A stretch of 40,478 nt of DNA from IMG/VR virus record IMGVR_UViG_3300028384_001321, positions 1 to 40,478 of that record. One strand, 5' to 3'. The first letter of the stretch is position 1; every line of letters begins with the position of its first letter. Positions 14,844 to 22,950 of the stretch are shown here, one piece after another. The stretch is from a virus. The translations under genes and the position numbers were made by a program. Under the pieces are notes generated by a model. The model was not told where the DNA came from. It saw only the letters and a program-made list of their open reading frames with translations, and ran no database searches.

Positions 14844-15438
14844 TCTTTATTTGATGCATATTGTCCGTAACGGGATCCATTATTACTCGTCAAATCGTAC
14901 ATTGTTCGATCCCTTATTCCCATATGTAGCTGCCGAAATGCGGAATAGAATGTGGAATACCCTACAGAATGAAACAGTCACTTTTGATTCAAGTTTTCAA
15001 AGTAGGACCGCAGGTAAACTCCCACTTATCACGATTCAAGCAAGTGAGCAGTTTTACGATCAACAGGGGATTGCACAACACGCCGGGGTTAGTGAAAACC
15101 GTGTAGAATATGCACACATTTTCACATCACAAGAGGCTGTTATTAATGTTTATACTGAGAACATTGAGACAGTAAGACTGTTACAACGCATCATCCAAGC
15201 AAGTGTTCTTCTTTTCAAGGACATACTTGTAAAAGGGGGATTTCAAAACATCTTCTACATTGGAGCCACACCCTTAATTCCCGAAGTTTTACTCCAAGGT
15301 GAGAACCTTGCAACCTATGGACGGCAAATAAGATATAGCGGTTTACATCTTCTTGAAGTTCCATTAAAGATCGAGCAACTAGATGATATTGGTGCATCTA
15401 CTACTTTAAATACCATAAATGTAAGTGATGATGTATAA
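14836..15438 (+). CDS. Neck/tail-terminator-like protein
   Basis: The start is set at ATG 14836 (MFDLYLMHI), with GGAG about eight bases upstream. An upstream TTG-type start would extend it by only seven residues. The 200-residue protein is mixed alpha/beta with no recognised motif. It sits directly before the tail sheath, where tail-terminator or tail-completion proteins are usual. Confidence 0.5.
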   Translation: MFDLYLMHIVRNGIHYYSSNRTLFDPLFPYVAAEMRNRMWNTLQNETVTFDSSFQSRTAGKLPLITIQASEQFYDQQGIAQHAGVSENRVEYAHIFTSQEAVINVYTENIETVRLLQRIIQASVLLFKDILVKGGFQNIFYIGATPLIPEVLLQGENLATYGRQIRYSGLHLLEVPLKIEQLDDIGASTTLNTINVSDDV

Positions 15439-15439
15439 T
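15434..15439 (+). promoter_or_regulatory. Possible -10 element before the sheath gene
   Basis: A perfect TATAAT lies at the end of the previous gene, 32 bases before the sheath ATG, but no convincing -35 is found 16-18 bp upstream. A good AGGAGA ribosome-binding site follows. Confidence 0.22.
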
Positions 15440-15470
15440 ATACCTACTTTTATTAACAGGAGACAGAATC

Positions 15471-17402
15471 ATGCCTTCAAGTATCAATTTTAATGGGCAA
15501 CGTTTTCGCCCTAATGTTTATACGAGAGTGCTTGTCAGTGAAGGGCCGGCAACTGCATCAACCGGTGCCGTTGCCGTCGTCGGAGATTTCCCCGAACTGA
15601 AACAAGCAACCCCCATCACTTTTACCAATAAATTGGATCAAGAAGATTACTTCTTAGGCTCAAGTGCTACGCTTCAACGCATTGCAGACCTTGTGTATCG
15701 TCCTCTTGAAGATCGAGATGCCGGGATTCAATCATTAACAATTGTATCTGCAAACGAGAGTACTCAAGCAAGTCTTTCAAATGCCGGAATCAAAGTTAAA
15801 AGTAAATTGTACGGTGCTTTCGGTAATCGTTTACAAGTGCTTATCAACGCAAATGCTGACGACGCAGATCTTTACGACTTAAAAGTAAAACTTGGATCAC
15901 GAGAAGTTGAAAAAGTTGAAGCACTCGGTGATGGAGACATTGCATCTCTTGGATATACCGCAGGCTCTACTTTTGATGAAATGCTCGTTGAAGTTGATGC
16001 AACTACTTTCAAAGTCACCGGAAAAATCACTAAGGTGAATGCTGATGTCATTGCAGGAGGCGATCTCGTTGCAGAGACTTCTGTTGCTGATGGTGCGGTC
16101 ACGTTAACAAGTGATGCTAATCAAGTAGGCACCGACACCGTGTTCACCATTACAGGTTTAAATCTTGCCGGATCCACAGACACCGAAACTGTGACAATGG
16201 CCGGAGGTTCAGACACCGCCACCTCAACAAAGAGTTTCAGTCGTATCGACAGTATCGTGTCTGATGCTAACTTTGACGGGGACCTCACAATCACCTTCCC
16301 TATTTACTCAAAACTTCTTTCTGAGATTTCAGACTTCGGTGCTGAACTCGAAGATATTGAGAACTTAAATGGTGACATTGATGGGTCTTTTGCAATCACC
16401 AAACCCTCAACAAGAACGACAGGAAATCAAATTGATCGACTTAGTTCAACAAACGCACTTGGGGGAACTGTTAATTTCAACAATGATGTGGATACCATTG
16501 TATCTTGGTTCAAAACTTCTTCTCATGTAACTGCTGAACGAGGAAGTAATGATGCCTCCATCACGAAATCCTCATCGTTCAGCCGGTTAACAGGAGGTTC
16601 TGCGGATAGTTCTGTTTCAAATGATGACTTCCAATTAGCATTCGACTCTATTGAACGTGAACCGATTAACATCGTTGTGCCTTTCACCTCTGACATTAAC
16701 ATTCATAAGATGGCGAAAACACACGCAGAAGATTCTGCGAGTAGTGCCGGATACGACCGCAATGTTTGGGTCGGATCAACAGCAGGTCAAACAGTAGAAC
16801 AAGTTGCAAACGGTTTTTCTAAAGTCCTTAATGACCGAAATATGGCTGTTGTATGTCAGCAAATCGAGTTAGATGATGGTGAAACCTATGATCCTTACTA
16901 CCTTGCTCTTGTCCTCGCAGGCATGCAGGGTGCAACCGCAGTAGGTACCCCACTTACACGTAAACGACCTACACCCTTAATTAAGAAAACGGTTCAAACA
17001 TTTGATGTCGAGAAAAAAGCAAGTCTTGCAATCCGGAGAGGAATCGTTCTTCTTACTGATCCTCGGAATACAGGACTTAATATCGAGCGTTCTGTTAGTA
17101 CATACACAGATACACCAAACCCTGTTTACTCAGAAGTAAGTGCTAACGAGAGTCTAAACATCTGTGTTCGTACTGTCCGTTCGGACCTCCAATCCCAAAT
17201 TGGAGAACGGATTCTTGGTGGGACTAAGAATGATCTTGCACGTATAACAACAAATACACTAATAGATCTACAAAAGGTGGGAGCGATTCTTTCCTTCAAC
17301 AATGTATCCGTAAGCATCACAGGTGATCGTGCGGACATTAGTTTTGGAATTGAAGTCACTCAACCTCTCAACTTCATTGTTGCAACCATTAACGTAGGTT
17401 AG
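15471..17402 (+). CDS. Contractile tail sheath protein
   Basis: A 643-residue protein that forms the outer contractile tube. The N-terminus ('FRPNVYTRVLVSEGPATASTGAVAVVGDFPE') and the C-terminus ('TNTLIDLQKVGAILSFNNVS', then 'DISFGIEVTQPLNFIVATINV') are typical of sheath proteins. In between, 'YDPYYLALVLAGMQGATAVGTPLTRK' matches the domain bridging adjacent subunits. A Thr/Ser/Asp-rich insertion of about 200 residues near residues 150-320 probably forms an extra surface domain. It is the clearest evidence for a myovirus-type tail and is followed directly by the tube gene. Confidence 0.93.
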   Translation: MPSSINFNGQRFRPNVYTRVLVSEGPATASTGAVAVVGDFPELKQATPITFTNKLDQEDYFLGSSATLQRIADLVYRPLEDRDAGIQSLTIVSANESTQASLSNAGIKVKSKLYGAFGNRLQVLINANADDADLYDLKVKLGSREVEKVEALGDGDIASLGYTAGSTFDEMLVEVDATTFKVTGKITKVNADVIAGGDLVAETSVADGAVTLTSDANQVGTDTVFTITGLNLAGSTDTETVTMAGGSDTATSTKSFSRIDSIVSDANFDGDLTITFPIYSKLLSEISDFGAELEDIENLNGDIDGSFAITKPSTRTTGNQIDRLSSTNALGGTVNFNNDVDTIVSWFKTSSHVTAERGSNDASITKSSSFSRLTGGSADSSVSNDDFQLAFDSIEREPINIVVPFTSDINIHKMAKTHAEDSASSAGYDRNVWVGSTAGQTVEQVANGFSKVLNDRNMAVVCQQIELDDGETYDPYYLALVLAGMQGATAVGTPLTRKRPTPLIKKTVQTFDVEKKASLAIRRGIVLLTDPRNTGLNIERSVSTYTDTPNPVYSEVSANESLNICVRTVRSDLQSQIGERILGGTKNDLARITTNTLIDLQKVGAILSFNNVSVSITGDRADISFGIEVTQPLNFIVATINVG

Positions 17403-17412
17403 GAGTTAAAAA

Positions 17413-17907
17413 ATGGCAAACTTTAATAATATCCGTTCCATTAATGGTGCTAACGCTGTAGTAAAACTAGCAGGCAAAACCATCGGGTACGCTACCGGTG
17501 TATCCGTGAACGAGGTTTATGGACTGCAACGGATTGATGTACTCGGTGAGATCGACAGTCGGGACATTGAACCAATCGGACGTGTTGTGAATGTCGTTAT
17601 TACCTTCATTCGGATGGTAAAAAATAGTTCCGACGCAGAAGATGGAAACCGTGGTGGTGGTGCTGTAGCACGAGGAATGATCCCTAACGTCGGTGCGGAG
17701 GCAACTTTTGAAGACACCACAGAATCAATCACTACCTTCTTTCAAAACGGTTTTGATTTAGAGATTCAAGATAGTTTTGGCGATGATACTCCTCGTTATC
17801 GCATCGAAGGCTGTCGCCCATCTTCTCAATCCTTTGCTTTAACACGTGGAACCTTGATGGGTGTTAACGTCAGTTGTGAAGCAATTAGACTAATCGAATT
17901 AGATTAG
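17413..17907 (+). CDS. Tail tube protein
   Basis: A 164-residue protein after the sheath, as in most myoviruses. It has the small beta-barrel pattern of tube proteins: 'VKLAGKTIGYATGVSVNEVYGLQRIDVLGEI' region at the start and 'SSQSFALTRGTLMGVNVSCEAI' at the end. It would polymerise inside the sheath and carry the DNA. The next gene has its own promoter. Confidence 0.82.
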   Translation: MANFNNIRSINGANAVVKLAGKTIGYATGVSVNEVYGLQRIDVLGEIDSRDIEPIGRVVNVVITFIRMVKNSSDAEDGNRGGGAVARGMIPNVGAEATFEDTTESITTFFQNGFDLEIQDSFGDDTPRYRIEGCRPSSQSFALTRGTLMGVNVSCEAIRLIELD

Positions 17908-17911
17908 ACGC

Positions 17912-17940
17912 TTGATATTGTAATACATCTTCTGTATAAA
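17912..17940 (+). promoter_or_regulatory. Promoter of the tail-assembly operon
   Basis: TTGATA (17912-17917), 17-bp spacer, TATAAA (17935-17940), in a 62-bp gap; five of six consensus bases in each box. The tail-assembly chaperone ATG follows 29 bases later after an AGGAGA ribosome-binding site. Confidence 0.55.
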
Positions 17941-17969
17941 AAGATCACCTTTTATTACAGGAGACAATC

Positions 17970-18449
17970 ATGTCAAAAAAGAAACTCGATTTAAGAGAAG
18001 TCGCACAAGAAGAGACTTCAAATACCTCAGACGCACGTTTTGAACTCTGTCCTCGAATTCTTGAGTTCTCTATCTCGTACGATGCCCCTACCGGGGAAAG
18101 TTTCACAGATACCCTCACAAGTGTCGTTATGAACAGTGATTCCCGGCTTACAATGCAACGCATTATCCAACGCTTATGCACAGGGCTTGTATACGACAAT
18201 CTATCTTATGCAGAGCGACTACGGGTTGATGCAATTGCACGTGCAATCGTTCAAATCCAAGAAGTCCCCGATTGGTTGAACGATCACATTGGAGAAGACG
18301 ACCAACTCCTTTCTGAGGTGAACAGCATGCTTGTGGAGCATGAAAACCGGTACTTTCGCGGAAATGCTAGAAAGAGTGCAGAGGGAACGGCAGAGAAACG
18401 AGTATCCATTAATAGCCCCTTTTTTAAAGCGGATGGATCTCCCGAATAA
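17970..18449 (+). CDS. Tail assembly chaperone, upstream frame (gpG-like)
   Basis: A 159-residue protein before the tape measure gene, the fixed position of tail assembly chaperones. It starts with a charged segment, then 'CPRILEFSISYDAPTGESFTDTLTSVVM', then a helical region 'MQRIIQRLCTGLVYDNLSYAERLRVDAIARAI' over about residues 55-87. The 3' end overlaps a second frame by about 110 bases, as in the G/GT arrangement where a ribosomal frameshift yields a longer fusion. The normal stop is at 18447-18449. Confidence 0.72.
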   Translation: MSKKKLDLREVAQEETSNTSDARFELCPRILEFSISYDAPTGESFTDTLTSVVMNSDSRLTMQRIIQRLCTGLVYDNLSYAERLRVDAIARAIVQIQEVPDWLNDHIGEDDQLLSEVNSMLVEHENRYFRGNARKSAEGTAEKRVSINSPFFKADGSPE

Positions 18450-18651
18450 GCGTGACTATTTCTGTAATGAAAACATTGAGTTTGCCCTTCTTACCCTTGA
18501 TTCTGATTTATGGGACCAAATCGTAAAAGACGCTTTGATAAATCAAGAAATTAAGTTAAACTCAGATGATAATTTCATTAACGAGATGGAAAAAGCGCTA
18601 AACGAGGGAGAAGACTTTAATGCAATCCTCAAACGATTCGATAACAGCTAA
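18340..18651 (+). CDS. Tail assembly chaperone, downstream frame (gpT-like extension)
   Basis: This frame is shifted by +1 (equal to -2) relative to the chaperone gene and overlaps it from about 18331 to 18449. No start has a properly spaced ribosome-binding site: the GGAG before ATG 18340 is only one base away, and ATG 18433 has none. The product is therefore probably made as a fusion by frameshifting, giving a protein of about 226 residues. The sequence after the shift ('DLPNKRDYFCNENIEFALLTLDS') is acidic and helical. Its end overlaps the tape measure start by 32 bases. Confidence 0.6.
   Translation: MKTGTFAEMLERVQRERQRNEYPLIAPFLKRMDLPNKRDYFCNENIEFALLTLDSDLWDQIVKDALINQEIKLNSDDNFINEMEKALNEGEDFNAILKRFDNS
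18416..18428 (+). other. Candidate +1/-2 ribosomal frameshift site
   Basis: The run CCCCTTTTTTAAA is read agC-CCC-TTT-TTT-AAA in the upstream frame. A proline tRNA slipping +1 from CCC to CCT, or a slip on the T run, would enter the gpT-like frame. Both frames are open here. A +1 slip at CCC-U is known from other phage tail genes; use here is inferred. Confidence 0.45.
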
Positions 18652-20713
18652 TTCCCCCTTTGGGGTTGCACAGACTGACTTTAAACAACCCGATTTTACA
18701 TTTGATGCACCAAAGGTACCTCAGAATGTGATTATCGGGGGTCAAAACCCCCCTCAACACGTTTTTGTCCCACAGCAACAGCAACAACCACCGTTGATTG
18801 CAGGGACTGCAAAGATTCAACAGGCACCGGCACAAACCAATATCCAAGAATCTATGCGTCTTGTTCAAGAGATGCCTCAAATCTTTAAAGATCTATCTAA
18901 GGATATGAACAAGATCTTGACCGAGATAAAGGCTCCCGAAAGCATCATACCTTCCCCATCTTCTTTTGAGGCACCTCAACAGCAGGACTATGCTACAAAG
19001 CGAGAACGGGATGATGCAAGACATGCCCAAAATATAGAACGAGATCTAAAAAGACATGAGCAGTTAAAAGAAAGACAAGAACGTCAACATGAAAAGACGA
19101 TGGAGAAACAAGAAAAGAGGAATGAGCAAGCAAAAGACCGACAGGCTGATCGTATCCACGCCCAACAACAACGCCAAGACGAGAAAATCGAGGCAGATCG
19201 ACAAAAGCAAATCGCAAAAATTGAAGCAGGTCGAGAGAGATTACAACAATCTCACGCATCCCGTATGCAGATTGAAAGTTTCAGATTCACGCAACGAGAA
19301 AAATTACAACTTGGTAGACAGGCGTTTGAACGTGAGATGCAGGAAATGTATGGCCGGCCTAAAGAAACAGCAGGTAGGGCATTCATGCGAGGAGTACTTG
19401 GTCGTGGTGGTGGATTCGGGGCATCCAATGAAGCAGGTCGACTCTTACGTGCCGGTTTTGGCACCGCAATGGGTATTGCAGGTGGAGGATCAATAACTGA
19501 GAGTTTAAGTACAATTGCTCCTTTTGGTGTACCGATTGGTGCATTGACTGCAATGCCTCTAAACATGATTCAAGGTCTTGCTAAAAAAGGGGGAGAACTT
19601 GAACTCGTTGCCCTCCAAGCACAATTCCAAAACTTCAACACAACAAATCCCGGAGCCATGATCCCCCAAGGTGGCGGAGAATCGTACACCACACAGGAGA
19701 TATTTGGTTTAAGTAATGACTTAGGGATTTCCCCGGCACAATCTGCATCTTTACTAAAAGATGTTGGTTTTGCCGACCCTATGGGTAACAGTGGGGCACT
19801 TACAAGGCAAGATGTGAAAGGTTTAACGGTTCGTGGATTTGATGCGAGACAAGTTGCACAACTTGGTGGGCAATTCCGTTTCATGGGTATGGGGGGATCC
19901 GAAGACGTTCTTCGACTGATGGGCGGTGCAAAAGCACAAGGAATGAGTGGTCAAAATGTGATGGCCTTCACGCAGAGACTTGCAGAGTTTACACGTGGAA
20001 GACTTGTCTCCGGTTTAAGAACACGTCCTAACTTCATGCAACAAACAATGGGTCGGATACAGGAGATGGATGTACCTCCCGAAGTAGGACTTGCAACTTT
20101 AGGTAAAGCCCAAGGAATCGTAACACAAGCCGGTGCAGGATTGACTCGAATGTTTGGCGGTATGGCTGAACTTGCGATCCAATCCATTGCTTTTGATGAA
20201 GCAGGCGGTGATCTATTTAGGGCACAGGAAATCACGGAGGAACTGAGTGGATCTCCGGAAACACTTATGCGAAAACTAACAACGCGCGGTATGGATCGGG
20301 ATTTAAGAAGAGTTGTACTTGCAGGTGCCGGATTCACAACACAACAAGTTAGGCAACTTGAAAAAGTCAAAGGGAAAGATTACGAACTTGATCGCCCGGA
20401 TCTTTCAGTCGAGACAACACAATCACTAAAAGTGTCAAAACGACTTGCTAAAGCACAACAAGAGGATATTAAACTCCTTTATTCAACAGATGGACAACCG
20501 GGAGGAGATTCTGTGTTTAAAAAGCTTGATGCCTTATTGACAGCAAACACAAAATACCAAGAACAGATGGTTAAGAATAGTGTAACAAGCGATCAAATCA
20601 CGAAATTAGCTGATACTGTCACCTCGATCACAACAACGGCACAACAAACGTCAGAACTCCTTGTTAAGTCTTTTGATGTACTCAATAAAATCTACGCTTG
20701 GATAACTAAATGA
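18620..20713 (+). CDS. Tape measure protein
   Basis: A 697-residue protein after the chaperone frames; the length is expected to set the tail length. The start ATG 18620 has GAGGGAG about nine bases upstream and overlaps the chaperone extension. Order of parts: Pro/Gln-rich N-terminus with a Gln run (about residues 52-58), a very charged coiled coil (about 125-235), then a Gly/Ala-rich hydrophobic segment (about 270-320, likely able to enter membranes), and a helical C-terminal half. Short for a myovirus, so the tail is probably of moderate length. Confidence 0.75.
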   Translation: MQSSNDSITANSPFGVAQTDFKQPDFTFDAPKVPQNVIIGGQNPPQHVFVPQQQQQPPLIAGTAKIQQAPAQTNIQESMRLVQEMPQIFKDLSKDMNKILTEIKAPESIIPSPSSFEAPQQQDYATKRERDDARHAQNIERDLKRHEQLKERQERQHEKTMEKQEKRNEQAKDRQADRIHAQQQRQDEKIEADRQKQIAKIEAGRERLQQSHASRMQIESFRFTQREKLQLGRQAFEREMQEMYGRPKETAGRAFMRGVLGRGGGFGASNEAGRLLRAGFGTAMGIAGGGSITESLSTIAPFGVPIGALTAMPLNMIQGLAKKGGELELVALQAQFQNFNTTNPGAMIPQGGGESYTTQEIFGLSNDLGISPAQSASLLKDVGFADPMGNSGALTRQDVKGLTVRGFDARQVAQLGGQFRFMGMGGSEDVLRLMGGAKAQGMSGQNVMAFTQRLAEFTRGRLVSGLRTRPNFMQQTMGRIQEMDVPPEVGLATLGKAQGIVTQAGAGLTRMFGGMAELAIQSIAFDEAGGDLFRAQEITEELSGSPETLMRKLTTRGMDRDLRRVVLAGAGFTTQQVRQLEKVKGKDYELDRPDLSVETTQSLKVSKRLAKAQQEDIKLLYSTDGQPGGDSVFKKLDALLTANTKYQEQMVKNSVTSDQITKLADTVTSITTTAQQTSELLVKSFDVLNKIYAWITK

Positions 20714-22194
20714 AAACTCTGATCCCCCGTACCCTTGATATCCGTATTTTAGATAGTGATTACACATTTAGTGGGGTTGTCCGATCTCTCATAATATCAG
20801 AGAACTTAAATGTTTTACCCTTCGGTTCCTGTACTCTCGAAATAGAGTATAAACATGAGGACCTTAAGCACTTTGTTGTGGGGAATTATATTACGATTAA
20901 GGTGTCCGACGGTAGTTCTTTCTTTGGTGTCTTGACTGAGGTCAGTCACACCATTCAAAGAGATATTCATGGGGTGCCACTGAACACGGCGTCCCTGAAA
21001 TGCCAACCGTGGGGATATATGTTTCAAAAGGGCGAGTTTAAACAAACCCTTAACCGAGAAATAGGTAAACTAAAGAATACAAGTACGAGTGCTATCTTTA
21101 AAGTTTCAGATTATAATGAGGGAATCTTAAAGGTTTTAAGGGAGCAACTATCTCTTAAGGATGATCCTGCGGAGGTACTCCAACAGTTCATTAATACCCT
21201 AGGCCATTACCTCCTCCCAAAAAACTTAGGGAAACTCGGCCAATACATTAAGGTTTACGATGGAAGTAATCTTTCAGACCTAGACCTATATGCAGATGGT
21301 GATACTGCGGACATCATCCAAGGGATGCTCCTCACACAATATCAAGGGGCATATGTTAATAACATGTCTCATTGGAAAATTATTTCCCAACTCTTCAACA
21401 CTTTCTCAAGGTTATTTGAGTTGTTCTGTTTCACAACAACTACAGATGACCCTCAGAACCGTTTTGAAGAAGTTACAGGGCTTCGGTTAGGGATTATGTA
21501 TCGGTATAAACCGTACAACCCGAAGTTCCCACCTACAAAAGCAGGACTCTCGAAATATACAAAGAACGTAGCATCAAAATACTTTTTTGAGGATCATTTT
21601 AAAGTGCAGTCCGATGCAAAGAGGTTTAGAAATCTTTTTCCTGAAAATATCACACAGTTTAACTACCGTTTCGATGAATCCGACCATGTGAACCTTGTGT
21701 TCATCGAGAACCCGTTTGCGAACTCTGACGGGCATAAGCACAACATGTTTAGAAATAATACAATCCCGGTATTTGATGCTGACGATATTAATAAAAAAGG
21801 TTTACGCTCTTTCTCAACAGTTACTCCTTTCGTACCTTCTAAGAGCAGTCCTCAAAAGAAACTCACGATTCAAAATGCACTTGCGGAGAGAGCCTACATC
21901 ACGTTTGCTAAAGGGAGCGAGTTCTGCACAGGTCGATTGACATTAGTACCTGTTGAGAATGATCTTCCTCTTCCTGTAGGGCAGTGGTTTTCTATCCTCG
22001 ATTACGATTTCTACGCTTACTGTACCGAAGTTCAGAAGATATACCGCATGACACCACAAGGTGTTCTTCGCATCGAGTATATATACAATTATGAACGAGG
22101 AAGTTTCGGAGATCTTATTGCGTTCTTTGAGCATGGGGAAATAAGTGAGGAGGACCAATCAACTCAACGAAGAAAGAATGGGAGGAAAACATGA
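20710..22194 (+). CDS. Baseplate hub/tail protein
   Basis: A 494-residue protein overlapping the tape measure stop (ATGA). Its N-terminal ~100 residues are beta-rich ('FGSCTLEIEYKHEDLKHFVVGNYITI' region, then 'FFGVLTEV'), resembling the first domain of gp27/gpD/XkdQ-type hub proteins, which measure the field between tail tube and spike. The rest is mixed and not recognised. It is followed by a spike-like gene, as hub genes usually are. Confidence 0.55.
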   Translation: MKTLIPRTLDIRILDSDYTFSGVVRSLIISENLNVLPFGSCTLEIEYKHEDLKHFVVGNYITIKVSDGSSFFGVLTEVSHTIQRDIHGVPLNTASLKCQPWGYMFQKGEFKQTLNREIGKLKNTSTSAIFKVSDYNEGILKVLREQLSLKDDPAEVLQQFINTLGHYLLPKNLGKLGQYIKVYDGSNLSDLDLYADGDTADIIQGMLLTQYQGAYVNNMSHWKIISQLFNTFSRLFELFCFTTTTDDPQNRFEEVTGLRLGIMYRYKPYNPKFPPTKAGLSKYTKNVASKYFFEDHFKVQSDAKRFRNLFPENITQFNYRFDESDHVNLVFIENPFANSDGHKHNMFRNNTIPVFDADDINKKGLRSFSTVTPFVPSKSSPQKKLTIQNALAERAYITFAKGSEFCTGRLTLVPVENDLPLPVGQWFSILDYDFYAYCTEVQKIYRMTPQGVLRIEYIYNYERGSFGDLIAFFEHGEISEEDQSTQRRKNGRKT

Positions 22195-22940
22195 TTTATG
22201 CAGGGACGATAACGAAAATAGAAGAAGCACTCGACGGATCCCCGATGTACACAGTTGCAACCCCTAATGGCGCGGTGTACTTCCCTTGTTTTAATGCATC
22301 TGTTTGTGGGGGTTTCGACGGGAAATATATGTTCTCCCCAATAGATCTTGACGCAGAGGTTATAATCTGTCGTGTAAACCGAGGGAGTGCTTATTTTATT
22401 GTTAGCACAATTGCAGACAGTACCGATCAAACACGCATAAGCACGTCGGCACTTACTAACTTAGATATTGAGAACGATTATAACGGACTACAACACGAGG
22501 AAACAGAGATAAGGAATACAAACAGTCGGATTAACCTCTCCCCGGTTCAAGATATGACACTCTCTGCCCCGAATATGCGGATGCAGGTGAACGGAGGCGT
22601 ACTTCGTATTAGCCAACAAGGAACAAGTGAAAACTATATTCTGAACGGGCAACCGTTCCTTGATGAACTGTTCTCTTATATTGCAGAACTTGAACAGAAG
22701 ATTAATACGATTGAGACGGCTTTCAAAGCAGGAGAAGTGGGGATAACAGGAGGCTTGGACGCAGAGATCGCAGTACAATCCGCAATTCCAAACCCGGATA
22801 AAGTTACAGAATTAACAGAGAAAAGAGTTGTTTTTACAAACGCAATGATTACGCTAAAAGCAAGCCCTTCCCTTACGCCAAGTGATAATGTAAAATCAGA
22901 TTGTGAAGACACAAAAAACACGACAATCAAGGTACCGTAG
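22191..22940 (+). CDS. Baseplate spike-type protein (OB-fold followed by beta region)
   Basis: A 249-residue protein overlapping the hub stop (ATGA). Residues 1-75 read as an OB-like barrel ('YAGTITKIEEALDGSPMYTVATPNGAVYFPC', then 'MFSPIDLDAEVIICR'). A segment with 'INLSPVQDMTLSAPNMRMQVNGGVLRISQQG' suggests beta-helix strands as in gpV-like spikes. A short coiled coil ('ELEQKINTIETAF') follows. It probably forms the membrane-piercing tip with the hub. Confidence 0.5.
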   Translation: MIYAGTITKIEEALDGSPMYTVATPNGAVYFPCFNASVCGGFDGKYMFSPIDLDAEVIICRVNRGSAYFIVSTIADSTDQTRISTSALTNLDIENDYNGLQHEETEIRNTNSRINLSPVQDMTLSAPNMRMQVNGGVLRISQQGTSENYILNGQPFLDELFSYIAELEQKINTIETAFKAGEVGITGGLDAEIAVQSAIPNPDKVTELTEKRVVFTNAMITLKASPSLTPSDNVKSDCEDTKNTTIKVP

Positions 22941-22950
22941 GAGATAACCC

